DNA from: Gammaproteobacteria bacterium 45_16_T64
GTDB taxonomy: Bacteria > Pseudomonadota > Gammaproteobacteria > Pseudomonadales > Ketobacteraceae
Assembly (NCBI GenBank): GCA_002162955.1
Contig: MABD01000001.1
Coordinates: 124,001 to 188,000, forward strand
Direction: 5' to 3'
DNA: 64,000 nt
Below the pieces are notes generated by a model. It saw only the letters and a list, made by a program, of their open reading frames with translations. It made no database searches and was not told where the DNA came from. The stretch's first letter is position 1, and each line of letters begins with the position of its first letter. The position numbers were made by a program, and so were the translations under genes. Shown one piece after another: positions 9,896-18,784 of this stretch.

Positions 9896-10699
9896 ATGTC
9901 TATGTTTCGTGTATTCCTCGTAACCCTGCTTCTTTCCATATCTACCTCCAGTATTGCAGAAATCAAGGAGGTCAAAGTATGCGACGACAATGCCGAGTGG
10001 CCTCCTTATATGTATTATGTTCGCGAAGATGGAAAACCAAATAAAAGCAAACTTACTGGTGCGACCAATGACCTATTAGATCGGATTTTTGAGATATCGA
10101 ACATCGACTACTCCACCAAAATGCTCCCTTGGAAACGCTGTTTAAACGAGGTTCTGGAAGGCCATACATTTGAGGTATTCGCCGATGGTTCTTCTAACGA
10201 GGAACGTCTTAAAAAATATCACAGGAGCAATACAATATATAAAACCACTGAAGGGCTCTTCTTTTCCAAAAAACGGTTCCCCGACGGTCTAAATCTATCC
10301 TCTGCAAAGGACCTTAACAAGTACAAGCTTTGTGGTATCAGTGGTTACAACTATGCCAACTATTATGCCTTAGGTGTTAAAGAAGATGTCGACACTGGTG
10401 TTAATAGCGCAAGTAAAGCCTTTCAGAAACTCTCGACTGATCGCTGCGATGTATTTCTTAGCACCGTCGAACCCATCTTTGGTGCCGTGGCCATAAAGCA
10501 ATTTTCCTTAGGATCTGACATCAATCACGAAACTTTACCAGGCGGGAAAGGTACCTTCTTCTATCTTTGGATTTCGAAAAATTCTACACGCGCAACGATG
10601 CTCGTTGACACCATTAACACCGCAATAGATAAGCTCTATAGTAATGGGGAGGCAGATGCTATTTACAAAAAATACCTACCCGGTGGAACCGCGCTGTAA
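9896..10699 (+). CDS. Periplasmic substrate-binding protein, SBP_bac_3 type (orphan)
   Basis: Signal peptide (MSMFRVFLVTLLLSISTSSIA) followed by a two-lobed extracellular solute-binding fold: VCDDNAEWPPYMYY at the first lobe, a TGATNDLLDRIF stretch, MLPWKRCLNEV, then the hinge and C-terminal lobe ending in IYKKYLPGG. These features match the family-3 (amino-acid-like) binding proteins. No ABC permease or ATPase is adjacent; instead a 7TMR-DISM sensor kinase follows after a 449-base gap, so a role in signal detection is possible (inference). GTG 9887 and ATG 9902 are alternative starts. The ligand cannot be told from sequence. Confidence 0.85.
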   Translation: MSMFRVFLVTLLLSISTSSIAEIKEVKVCDDNAEWPPYMYYVREDGKPNKSKLTGATNDLLDRIFEISNIDYSTKMLPWKRCLNEVLEGHTFEVFADGSSNEERLKKYHRSNTIYKTTEGLFFSKKRFPDGLNLSSAKDLNKYKLCGISGYNYANYYALGVKEDVDTGVNSASKAFQKLSTDRCDVFLSTVEPIFGAVAIKQFSLGSDINHETLPGGKGTFFYLWISKNSTRATMLVDTINTAIDKLYSNGEADAIYKKYLPGGTAL

Positions 10700-11148
10700 T
10701 TTATTCCATGCTGGGGTACTGGGGATTTCCCCTCCTAAAAAGACATAACCTCCTGTACCCTCCGTTATTATTGGCCTCTAGAGGAGAATCAACTCCCAAA
10801 CTTAGCTAAAAACCATGAGTTTACGGTATCATGCCATTCTTTGGGTATAGAAATAACAGTTCAGAAACGACTTCAAATCCTCATTGATACCGAAATTAGT
10901 GACCTACAGCGCCTCTAACCATTGAAAAAGCGCTGAAATCTGATTAAGTCCAACTTCGCTTTATGCACTGCCTTTGCGACCAATTACTAGTTGAGCCTTA
11001 CAGGATTAGGTTCAACCAGTACCCACGTTTGAACTGGCAAGAATAGTAGGGGAGAGCGGTAACTACCTTCTACAAACGCGCAAGCATCTGCAGCTACCTA
11101 TGTTGTCTTAAGCTATACTTTACGTTTCAACAGAGATCAGGAACGTCA
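10700..11148. other. Non-coding stretch between binding protein and sensor kinase
   Basis: No convincing reading frame. A short hairpin can form at 10990-11016 (GTTGAGCC with GGTTCAAC, one G-U pair). The end carries AGGA at 11136-11144, about eight bases ahead of the TTG start of the next gene. No strong promoter consensus was identified. Confidence 0.5.
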
Positions 11149-13551
11149 TTGTCTACGATACTAACCTCAATGATAACTCGACTTAACGGAAGCCTCCTTA
11201 CCACTCTCTGCATGGTACTATCCATTTTTCTTTCGTTTTCTGTCAAAGCCGACAATTCAATTTCTCTTGAGGAAGGAACAAAACCCTTACTTATTGGGCA
11301 CAACCTCCATTATTGGGTGGATCGGTCCGGTATCCTTGATTTCGACAATGCCCGCCAAAAATGGTCAACGGGGGCTTTTGAAAAAGGAAATTCTGAGGTC
11401 ATTAATCTAGGGGTCGACCTATCAACATCTTACTGGTTTCATGCAAACCTGACTTATAGTCCATCCCAGGGACCACAACCTTCGTGGAAACTGATATTTG
11501 ATCATGATACCGCTGACGCCGTCTCTCTTTTTTTGGTAGGTAAAAACGGTGCCGTCAAAAAAACAAGTGTTGACACGTCTCGGCCTTTTTATAACAGGGA
11601 AAACACTGCTTTAGTTCCCGTGCTCAACATTCCCCTTAATGAGGCAGGGGACTACGATATTTTCATTCATGTGGAAGCTTCAGGGCCTGCCATATTTCCT
11701 TTCATGATCTCAAAAGAGTCTGACCTAATTCGTTCTACAAGCATCGAATACGCGTTCCTGTGCGTTTACTACGGTGCGTTGTTGGCCATGATTTTTTTTA
11801 ATCTCTTTGTCTATATAGGGACGAAGAGCAAAGCCTATTTATATTACGTTATTTATGTAACCAATGTAGGGGTATTCCTGGGGTTTGTGAAAGGACTTGG
11901 GTTGGCATTTCTCATCCCTAACATGGGGGAGCTTAATCGCTTTTTTATTAACGCTTCAGGCATGCTAATGTTTGTTGCCACTGTAACATTTATTAGAGCA
12001 TTCTTATGCACAAGAGAAAGAACTCCCTCCTTAGATAAATTTCTTTTCTGGTTACCAATAGCGGTTCTTGCTTTCATTCCATTTGCAGGAACAAAAGCAG
12101 GGGCTATATGCTTAGTAATAGTCTCACCAGTAACAATTATATTCATTCTAACGGCGTCTATTAAAGTACTTCGTCAAGGACACTCTGCTGCAAAACTGTT
12201 CTTGTTAGGATGGTCTTCTCTAATAGTGGCCATCTGCTATCAAGCATTTGCATATATTGGAATTCTACCTTGGTCCGTTTTTACGGGATACGCTATTCAT
12301 ATAGGATCGTTGGTTGAAGTAGTATTAATCGCTTTGGCTCTGGCGGAGAAAATAAACACCTACAAACTTGAAAAAGATAATGCTGAACTTGAATCAAAAC
12401 AACGGCTCATCGAGAAAAATGAGGCTCTCAATGAAACAGATAGGCTTAAAAATGAATTTATTGCAACCATCAGTCATGAACTTAGAACACCACTAAATGG
12501 TATCGTAGGCTCTATTGAAATTGCTAAGATCACACCCAGTGAATGTGGAGGGCATCTTGACAATGCATTGATGTCCTCCCGTAACCTAAAGGATATTATT
12601 GACGACATTCTGTTATTGTCCGAAATTCTTTCAGGCGAAACCGTTGTTATTAGAAAGCAATTTTCGATGAGTGAAATCATCGACCAGGTTATCAAAGACG
12701 GAAAAATAGTAGCCAGCACGAAAAACATAATCATCCGTGTAAATCTAGAAAACATACCTAAGTACAAAGTGATAGGTGACCCATACAAAATAGCTAAGTC
12801 ACTAGGGCATATTCTGAGCAATGCAATAAAATTCAGTACCGAGGGGAGCCCCGTACACTTAGACATTCGTGTCGATGAGCTTACTGTTGGTAATTTGCGA
12901 CTTCACATTAATATCAAGGATGATGGGATAGGAATAGACGCCAACAAGCTGGGTGCGCTCTTTGAAGCGTTTAATCAAGCAGATAATTCTTATCGTAGAT
13001 CATACGGGGGTCTTGGTATAGGCCTAACTTTAGCGCATGGCATTGCGACCCTAATGGGTGGGAGTATTGATATTGATTCTGAGAAGGGCGTAGGCACCAG
13101 TGTAAAGCTTGAGTTTCTCCTTGAGAAACCACAAGCCTCCAATGGGGATAGCCAAGCGACGGATAATAGATTTTTAAGTCGCGTAGATTCCGTCCTTGTC
13201 GTGGAAGACAATATTGTCAATCAACATGTTTTAGTGAGTATCCTAAAAAAATCTATTGGTAATGTTGATAGTGTTTACAATGGGGAGAATGCCGTAGAGA
13301 AATGTATCGATACCAAATATGACCTTATCTTTATGGATTGCCAAATGCCAGTGATGGATGGGTTTGAAGCAACGAGAAAGATCAGATCAATTGATAATAT
13401 AAATTCAGAAACCCCCATTATTGCCGTTACTGCTAATGCAACCGAAATAGATAGAAAACACTGTCATGACGTAGGAATGAATGATTTCGTGAAAAAGCCT
13501 ATTTCTAGAGATATCATCGAAAATATCATTAACGAATATAGACTTTCATGA
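11149..13551 (+). CDS. Hybrid sensor histidine kinase with 7TMR-DISM sensor
   Basis: 800 residues. Order: signal/first helix, a periplasmic beta-sandwich 7TMR-DISM extracellular domain (about 40-180, including SYWFHANLTY), seven hydrophobic helices (about 195-400), short coiled linker, HisKA with phospho-acceptor H443 in ISHELRTPLNG, HATPase_c with DDGIGID and GGLGIGL boxes, and a C-terminal receiver with D730 in FMDCQMPVMDG. All catalytic motifs look intact. Start chosen at TTG 11149 because CAGGAACG is well placed ahead of it; ATG 11170 has no Shine-Dalgarno but is the alternative. There is no Hpt and no output domain, so a separate phosphotransfer partner must exist. The likely partner input is the orphan binding protein upstream (inference). 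Confidence 0.93.
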   Translation: MSTILTSMITRLNGSLLTTLCMVLSIFLSFSVKADNSISLEEGTKPLLIGHNLHYWVDRSGILDFDNARQKWSTGAFEKGNSEVINLGVDLSTSYWFHANLTYSPSQGPQPSWKLIFDHDTADAVSLFLVGKNGAVKKTSVDTSRPFYNRENTALVPVLNIPLNEAGDYDIFIHVEASGPAIFPFMISKESDLIRSTSIEYAFLCVYYGALLAMIFFNLFVYIGTKSKAYLYYVIYVTNVGVFLGFVKGLGLAFLIPNMGELNRFFINASGMLMFVATVTFIRAFLCTRERTPSLDKFLFWLPIAVLAFIPFAGTKAGAICLVIVSPVTIIFILTASIKVLRQGHSAAKLFLLGWSSLIVAICYQAFAYIGILPWSVFTGYAIHIGSLVEVVLIALALAEKINTYKLEKDNAELESKQRLIEKNEALNETDRLKNEFIATISHELRTPLNGIVGSIEIAKITPSECGGHLDNALMSSRNLKDIIDDILLLSEILSGETVVIRKQFSMSEIIDQVIKDGKIVASTKNIIIRVNLENIPKYKVIGDPYKIAKSLGHILSNAIKFSTEGSPVHLDIRVDELTVGNLRLHINIKDDGIGIDANKLGALFEAFNQADNSYRRSYGGLGIGLTLAHGIATLMGGSIDIDSEKGVGTSVKLEFLLEKPQASNGDSQATDNRFLSRVDSVLVVEDNIVNQHVLVSILKKSIGNVDSVYNGENAVEKCIDTKYDLIFMDCQMPVMDGFEATRKIRSIDNINSETPIIAVTANATEIDRKHCHDVGMNDFVKKPISRDIIENIINEYRLS

Positions 13552-13621
13552 CGTAAGCAGAATCATCATCCCATATTCGCCAATCAAGCCGCGACAACTA
13601 AATTCATACAATTAGTCTTTC

Positions 13622-14560
13622 TCAAATAGATTCTATTTTTCTTCGAAAAAGACGAAAAGAAAACAAGCCGCCGATAAAGAGTAACACGACACTCGGCGCG
13701 GGCACTTCGATAGGTTCATCAATGCTATGCTGAAAAAGAGGGGCATTTAGCTGTGTCGCACCTTGCCATGATTTTGCGATCACCTGACCATCAACAGAGC
13801 CTCCAGATGCAATAATGTCTGCATCAGTAGCCAAGATCGTTCCATGGAAAGCACCGCCTAAGATTATCTCCTCCGCTTCATAGAAATTAAATAAAATATT
13901 CCCATCGTTTCCAATCCACGACCAGTCCGTTGCCTTTACCAGATAATCTGCACTATCAATATCAATATGGGTACCACCCACATTCACAATGACTTCTTGG
14001 TCCTGCGTAATGTCATTTGCAAAGAAACCCCAAGCAGATTCAAAAGATGATTCCGTTAGATTAAAAATCTGTTGATCTGTAGTTCCGTCACCATTGTAAT
14101 CCACCTGGCCCCAACTACTGGTCGCAGAAGTACCGAGCGTAGATAGCGTGTCAGATAGATCGTTAAGCTGTAAGAAGGTTGAATCAAAATCTACAGGCAA
14201 ACCGCCGCCTATATTTTGGGCTAACGTGCCATTGATACCCGCGCCATTCACCCCTGTGTAAGTTCCGCCTACAAACGCATCACCCTGTATATCACCACCG
14301 TCCTGTTGTAGGTCCCCACCCACGACAATGGCAGGGACATTAGATTGCCCTAATGTATTAACCGTATAGCCTTGAAGCTGAGCGTTCCCCCCAATAGCTA
14401 ACGCTCCCTGGGAGTCATTTGCCGTGGAATTGAAGCTATCCGAAAAGAAGCCATTATAGTACTTGGCATCCCCTAGATTGATAGGGGTAGCGTTCGCTGT
14501 TGTCGTAAAAGCCATGGTTGCGAGTGAGCAACCTAGTATTAGGGCATTCCTGTTCCGCAT
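13622..14560 (-). CDS. Secreted choice-of-anchor A protein with PEP-CTERM-like tail
   Basis: 312 residues. Signal peptide (MRNRNALILGCSLATMAFTTTANA), then a glycine/asparagine-rich beta region typical of the choice-of-anchor A domain (GALAIGGNAQLQGY, VVGGDLQQDGG, ILGGAFHGTILA, GGSVDGQVIAKS). The C-terminus has VPAP, a hydrophobic helix and an RRK cluster, the three-part exosortase-type sorting signal with VPAP in place of VPEP. By family such proteins are exported, cleaved by an exosortase and linked to exopolysaccharide-rich biofilm; no exosortase gene is in this window. ATG 14560 is preferred over a longer start at 14614 because TTGGAG precedes it at good spacing. Convergent with the preceding kinase, divergent from the next. 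Confidence 0.85.
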   Translation of the reverse strand: MRNRNALILGCSLATMAFTTTANATPINLGDAKYYNGFFSDSFNSTANDSQGALAIGGNAQLQGYTVNTLGQSNVPAIVVGGDLQQDGGDIQGDAFVGGTYTGVNGAGINGTLAQNIGGGLPVDFDSTFLQLNDLSDTLSTLGTSATSSWGQVDYNGDGTTDQQIFNLTESSFESAWGFFANDITQDQEVIVNVGGTHIDIDSADYLVKATDWSWIGNDGNILFNFYEAEEIILGGAFHGTILATDADIIASGGSVDGQVIAKSWQGATQLNAPLFQHSIDEPIEVPAPSVVLLFIGGLFSFRLFRRKIESI

Positions 14561-14643
14561 AAGGGACTCCAATATCAGTAAAGTAATCAGGTAATAATGG
14601 ATGTCATGGTACATATATTGATCACCTCGAGGTATCAGCCAGG

Positions 14644-14758
14644 TGGTCTAGACCATATGGTTTTGCCAAAAGGCATGACGCCTTATATGCTTAGGCCAGC
14701 GCTAGCGCCTAGGTGTAGGCTCCGGGTCAGCCCTTGAAACTGTTCTATAATGAATCGA
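14644..14758. promoter_or_regulatory. Divergent control region with clustered palindromes and a consensus -10
   Basis: Between the choice-of-anchor gene (-) and the next kinase (+) lie a perfect 12-bp palindrome TGGTCTAGACCA (14644-14655), a perfect 10-bp palindrome GCGCTAGCGC (14699-14708) and GCCTAggtgTAGGC (14706-14719). A perfect -10 hexamer TATAAT is at 14746-14751 for the + gene with no recognisable -35 at 17 bp, a layout that suits activator dependence. The binding factor is not known. Confidence 0.45.
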
Positions 14759-14836
14759 GGTGCTTTAAGAGTGTAAATTGTTGGCTTATTCCCATTGTTT
14801 AAAGACGTCTAAACCCGTTAGGCTTTTCCCTTTCAT

Positions 14837-17635
14837 ATGCAACCAGAGTCGGCGCTCTCACTGAAAATAAAACAAAAATCTGCTTTTCAATTGCTGATTA
14901 CTCTATTCCTATTGATTCCCCAGCTTGCGATATCATCAGAGCATACAACGATTATAGGAGAGGCAGATAGCTACCTTCTATACGCAAACATGCTCCTGCT
15001 AGAAGATAAGGAGAATCAACTTACGATTCATGACGTGGATTCGAAAGCATATTCTGGGCGCTTTACGGTGCCAGACACCTCTGCATTAAACCCAGGACTC
15101 ACAACATCAACTATATGGCTAAAGATCAACATTATGCACCCGGGTGTACTGCAGGGTAATAACCTTGGGAAGCGGTGGTATCTAGAAGTAGGACGCTCCC
15201 AGATAAATGAAGCAGAGCTTTATATACCTGCCAATGATTCTACTTATCACGTTCAGCGATCGGACTTAACTACCCCTTTTAGTGAACGCTCAGTTAGGCA
15301 TATCAATAGTGTGTTTCTGATAGAGACAACACCTGGACAAAAACAAACTTTTTATATTCGTATTAAGAGTCAGTCAACAATTCAGCTACCAGTAATTCTT
15401 TGGGACATCGCTGCTTTCACACGGAAAACGTCTGAGGAATCCTTTGGCTACGGTCTTTTTTATGGGTCGATGCTTATGATTCTTCTGTACAATCTAATCA
15501 TCTATTTCTCCGTAAGAGACACAAGCTATCTCGTTTACGTATCATACATAGGTAGTGCCGTTGTATTTTTAATGATTTATTTGGGCCATAGCATCATGCT
15601 ATTTGGCGACTCCTCATCTATCTTTGACGTGGAGTATCTTCCTTTCTATGCGTGGTTTTCTTATACATCAGCCTTAATATTTTTCCAACGCTTTCTTCAA
15701 ACAAAAATAAATCATCCGAACTTGGACCCGATTATTAGGATTTTCTATTTGATCACCGGCGCGAACGCCATCTTAAGTCTCATTGTGGATTACTGGACTT
15801 CTGTAAATGCTACTGCAATTTTTGTAGTTGTGTCACAACCTCTGTTATTCGCGCTAAGTTATCAGAGTTTAAAACTCGGCAACGAAAACTCAAAGCCATT
15901 TTTTTACACGGTATTGTCAAACTTTATTGGAAGCACTGGAGTAGGACTGGTTGCATTAGGGGCTATTCCATCAAATGCATTAACGAACTCTTTATCACCG
16001 TTAGGAGTCGTCATTGGTTCCTTAGTACTATCATTTGCGCTGGCAAATAGAATCAAGCGTACAAAAAATGAAGTTCTGCGAGCCAATACAGAAACCGTTA
16101 ATAATCTAACCGCTTACTATTCGATATACAATAATTCTATCGAGGGAATGTACCTGATTTCACTAAACGATAATAGATTCAATATGAATAATGCAATACT
16201 CAACATGTTGGGGCTTAACAAAAACATATCAATTAGCGAGCTCGCTTTTCATCTCGGCTACACGAGAAATGACTCAGAATTAATTACACAACTCTACCAA
16301 ACTGGCCATGTTGAGTGCGAGTTACTAATTCGACGATCGAAAAGGGGAGATGTGTACGCCCTTCACACAGTCCACTTGGATCGCAATACCGACAATGTTG
16401 CGATAAAGATACGTGGAACACTAATTGACATTACCGAACAAAAAGAAAATGCCCTAAGCCAAAAAGAATCGCTTAGAGAAAAAATCGAAAAAGAGGTTGC
16501 TCAAAATGCATCGACGTCGAGAAATCAGTTTTTAAACTTAATGAGCCATGATATTCGTACGCCCTTAACAGCAATATTGGGATACGGTGAGCTGTTAAAA
16601 GACGGTGATGTCGATAATCGTGAGAAAGGAATATTCTCAAGTAATATTATTGATAGTAGCTACATATTACTCGGCATAATCAATGATATTTTGGATTTCT
16701 CGAAAATAGAAGCTAAAAGAATGACCCTGGAGACTCTTCCAGTCAATATCTTATCCGTAGTAAAGGAGGTGGAGCTTTCACTTCAAGACAGTATTCGTAG
16801 TCATCAGGTCGATTTTGTTGTCAATCAAAATCCTCAGATGCCTGCTGTGCTATTAACAGATCCGACCCGGTTTAGGCAGGTGATATACACACTTAGCAAC
16901 AATGCGCTAAGGAAAACCCACAATGGAAGGATCATAATCGAGCTGAGCTGGCTAGACTCTACCAGCCAGATTAAGGTCACTGTATCCGATACAGGGGAGG
17001 GCTACTCTACGTCTCAACTTGCTAGCCTATTTGATATATTCTCACAAGATAGTAGAGCGCTAGACAATAAAGGTGATGGAGTTAAGCTGGACTTAGTCCT
17101 TGCCAATTCGCTTGTTGAATTAATGAACGGTAGCTTACGAGTGGTGAGCACTATGAACAAAGGAAGTTGTTTCACGGTGCTCATAAAAAGTAAAATCCCA
17201 TCCGGAGAGCAGAGGGCGGGCGCTGAGAAAAAATATTCTTCCACCAATAACTCATCACAGAAAAAAATACCAACGCTATTAGGTAATATTCTGCTGGTGG
17301 AAGACAACCGTACAAACCAAATGCTGATCAGCCGAATTATTGCTAAAACGGGCCTTAACGTGACAACGGCTAGCAATGGAAGGGAAGCCGTTGACTTAGT
17401 TGTAGCGCGTAGGTTTGATTTAGTACTAATGGACATCAACATGCCGATAATGGGAGGTCTTGAGGCAACGCGAAAAATAATGATATTGAAAAACAAACCA
17501 CCAATCTACGCTCTCTCAGCGGATGATAGTCCTAGTGAAATAAAAGCCAGCATGGACGCGGGATGTAAAGGGCACTTTTCTAAACCTCTCAATACCAAAG
17601 ACCTCTACGCGATGCTTAAATTCCATTTTGACTAA
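14837..17635 (+). CDS. 7TMR-DISM hybrid histidine kinase with degenerate ATPase domain
   Basis: 932 residues: N-terminal hydrophobic segment, DISM extracellular domain (about 40-190), seven helices (about 200-400), a PAS-like domain (about 430-550), HisKA with H571 in LMSHDIRTPLTAILG, a HATPase_c region, and a receiver with D866 in LMDINMPIMGG. The kinase core is unusual: the N box reads LSNNALRKT (normally NAIKFT-like), DTGEG of the G1 box is kept, but the G2 box GxGLGL is replaced by KGDGVKLDLVLA. ATP binding may be weak or lost, so the protein may act as a phosphatase or relay (inference). Starts at ATG 14837. A periplasmic binding protein lies convergently downstream. Confidence 0.9.
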   Translation: MQPESALSLKIKQKSAFQLLITLFLLIPQLAISSEHTTIIGEADSYLLYANMLLLEDKENQLTIHDVDSKAYSGRFTVPDTSALNPGLTTSTIWLKINIMHPGVLQGNNLGKRWYLEVGRSQINEAELYIPANDSTYHVQRSDLTTPFSERSVRHINSVFLIETTPGQKQTFYIRIKSQSTIQLPVILWDIAAFTRKTSEESFGYGLFYGSMLMILLYNLIIYFSVRDTSYLVYVSYIGSAVVFLMIYLGHSIMLFGDSSSIFDVEYLPFYAWFSYTSALIFFQRFLQTKINHPNLDPIIRIFYLITGANAILSLIVDYWTSVNATAIFVVVSQPLLFALSYQSLKLGNENSKPFFYTVLSNFIGSTGVGLVALGAIPSNALTNSLSPLGVVIGSLVLSFALANRIKRTKNEVLRANTETVNNLTAYYSIYNNSIEGMYLISLNDNRFNMNNAILNMLGLNKNISISELAFHLGYTRNDSELITQLYQTGHVECELLIRRSKRGDVYALHTVHLDRNTDNVAIKIRGTLIDITEQKENALSQKESLREKIEKEVAQNASTSRNQFLNLMSHDIRTPLTAILGYGELLKDGDVDNREKGIFSSNIIDSSYILLGIINDILDFSKIEAKRMTLETLPVNILSVVKEVELSLQDSIRSHQVDFVVNQNPQMPAVLLTDPTRFRQVIYTLSNNALRKTHNGRIIIELSWLDSTSQIKVTVSDTGEGYSTSQLASLFDIFSQDSRALDNKGDGVKLDLVLANSLVELMNGSLRVVSTMNKGSCFTVLIKSKIPSGEQRAGAEKKYSSTNNSSQKKIPTLLGNILLVEDNRTNQMLISRIIAKTGLNVTTASNGREAVDLVVARRFDLVLMDINMPIMGGLEATRKIMILKNKPPIYALSADDSPSEIKASMDAGCKGHFSKPLNTKDLYAMLKFHFD

Positions 17636-17787
17636 ATTGAAGATAATCCACTGAAGCCTAGATCTGATGACTTAAGCGCCGAACGCTAAGGGTGGAACAA
17701 GATGACCGCCTGGTCAAAGCAGTCAATATGGTTCATAAAATGATGGGCGTAGCTCTGGAGGCTTTCAAGAGCACTAAGTAATCGCAT

Positions 17788-17834
17788 CGCTAATACTACG
17801 GGTGGATCCAATAACTTCACCGCTAGTATTGGCG
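17788..17834. terminator. Imperfect hairpin between convergent genes
   Basis: CGCTAATACTA (17788-17798) pairs with TAGTATTGGCG (17824-17834) with one G-U pair. It lies between the stops of the kinase (+) and the binding protein (-). It lacks a T run on the + side, so it may serve as a bidirectional, Rho-independent-like or merely transcript-stabilising stem. Confidence 0.4.
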
Positions 17835-17860
17835 GTTATGCTACGTAGAATTCTATTTAG

Positions 17861-18574
17861 TCACAAAACGCTACTCAACAATTTGTCGATCGCCTCAGCC
17901 CGTAGCTTTTGAAGTTCACCCGTTTTAGAAAGTTTTTGAAGAACCTCATTAATTCTTGGAACCAAACTCCGATGTTTCTCGTGTAAATAGTGATAAAGGG
18001 CATACCTTTCTCTAGGAGGGTCAAGCGGATAGATTCCAGTAATCCCAAGTTTCTTAAGTTGATATAGCCCGCCAATCCTACCTGCAGATGTTAGGTCAGC
18101 GCGTCCATGTGAAATCATCTTCCAGACTTGCCCCTGAGTATTAACGACGTGACTTTCTTTGAAGTAAGGTAACAAGGGGTCAAAGGATTTAATACCCCTT
18201 ACATAAACGAACCGGTAATCACCAAAATCTTTCAAGGCTGTAAATTTCGTATTTTTGGTAAAGAATATGCAGGAATCTAAGGGGCCAAGGGATGTGGGGA
18301 CCCTGATTAACGTTGGAGAGGATGCTTCAATGGCAGTGAGGCGTTGGATTTCCCCATCAACGATACCTTCTTGAGCGTACCTTAGGGCCCGACTTGCGGG
18401 AAGGACATTGAATTTTAATTCAATCCCCAAGTGGGCATAAGCCTTTATGAGAATATATTCACCAATAAATTGATCTGGAAGATCTTTAAGCTTGGATAGC
18501 GTAAGTTCTTGAGCGCTATAGAGTAAAGGGCTCCAAAAAATACAGAATATACTGATAAACACCTGCTTGCTCAT
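17861..18574 (-). CDS. Periplasmic substrate-binding protein, SBP_bac_3-like (orphan)
   Basis: 237 residues with a signal peptide ending near SPLLYSA, then ELTLSKLKDLPDQFIGEYILIKAYAHLGIELKFNVLP, PASRALRYAQEGIVDGEIQR (the usual 'R-L..G..D' element) and a C-terminal lobe ending KTGELQKLRAEAI. This is the shorter orphan variant of family-3 binding proteins. No transporter genes adjoin it; the neighbour is a 7TMR-DISM kinase. The ligand is unknown. Transcribed away from the monooxygenase, so the 210-base spacer at 18575-18784 is a divergent promoter region. Confidence 0.8.
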   Translation of the reverse strand: MSKQVFISIFCIFWSPLLYSAQELTLSKLKDLPDQFIGEYILIKAYAHLGIELKFNVLPASRALRYAQEGIVDGEIQRLTAIEASSPTLIRVPTSLGPLDSCIFFTKNTKFTALKDFGDYRFVYVRGIKSFDPLLPYFKESHVVNTQGQVWKMISHGRADLTSAGRIGGLYQLKKLGITGIYPLDPPRERYALYHYLHEKHRSLVPRINEVLQKLSKTGELQKLRAEAIDKLLSSVL

Positions 18575-18703
18575 GCCTCAAACCAACGCCCCGAAAAGAA
18601 GGATTATTGTCAATAATAGACAACGTTTGCTCGTTGTGTCTCATCTAGTGATGACGAAGAGCCAGCCAAGGCCGAGAAGAGCACACTCAACAATTAAATC
18701 GCA

Positions 18704-18739
18704 GGACTCACATTAAGTCAGTTGACTTAATGTGAGTCC
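18704..18739. promoter_or_regulatory. 36-nt perfect palindrome ahead of the monooxygenase
   Basis: GGACTCACATTAAGTCA (18704-18720) is followed by GT and its exact reverse complement to 18739. It lies in a divergent spacer, so it cannot be a terminator of the upstream gene; an operator for a dimeric repressor, or a 5' leader hairpin, is more likely. The palindrome ends 45 bases before the ATG of the monooxygenase. Confidence 0.6.
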
Positions 18740-18784
18740 CTATGATTAACTGGTTGGCAATTCAGCAACTAAAGAGAAGTTCAG

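Noticed and set aside
10926-10945. Shared word AAGCGCTGAAATCT near 10930 and 20300
   Set aside because: A 14-base match is expected by chance in a window of this size and flanks do not match.
14561-14700. RpoN (sigma-54) promoter for the PEP-CTERM-like gene
   Set aside because: Such genes can be sigma-54 dependent, but no GG-N10-GC pair with the expected flanks was found.
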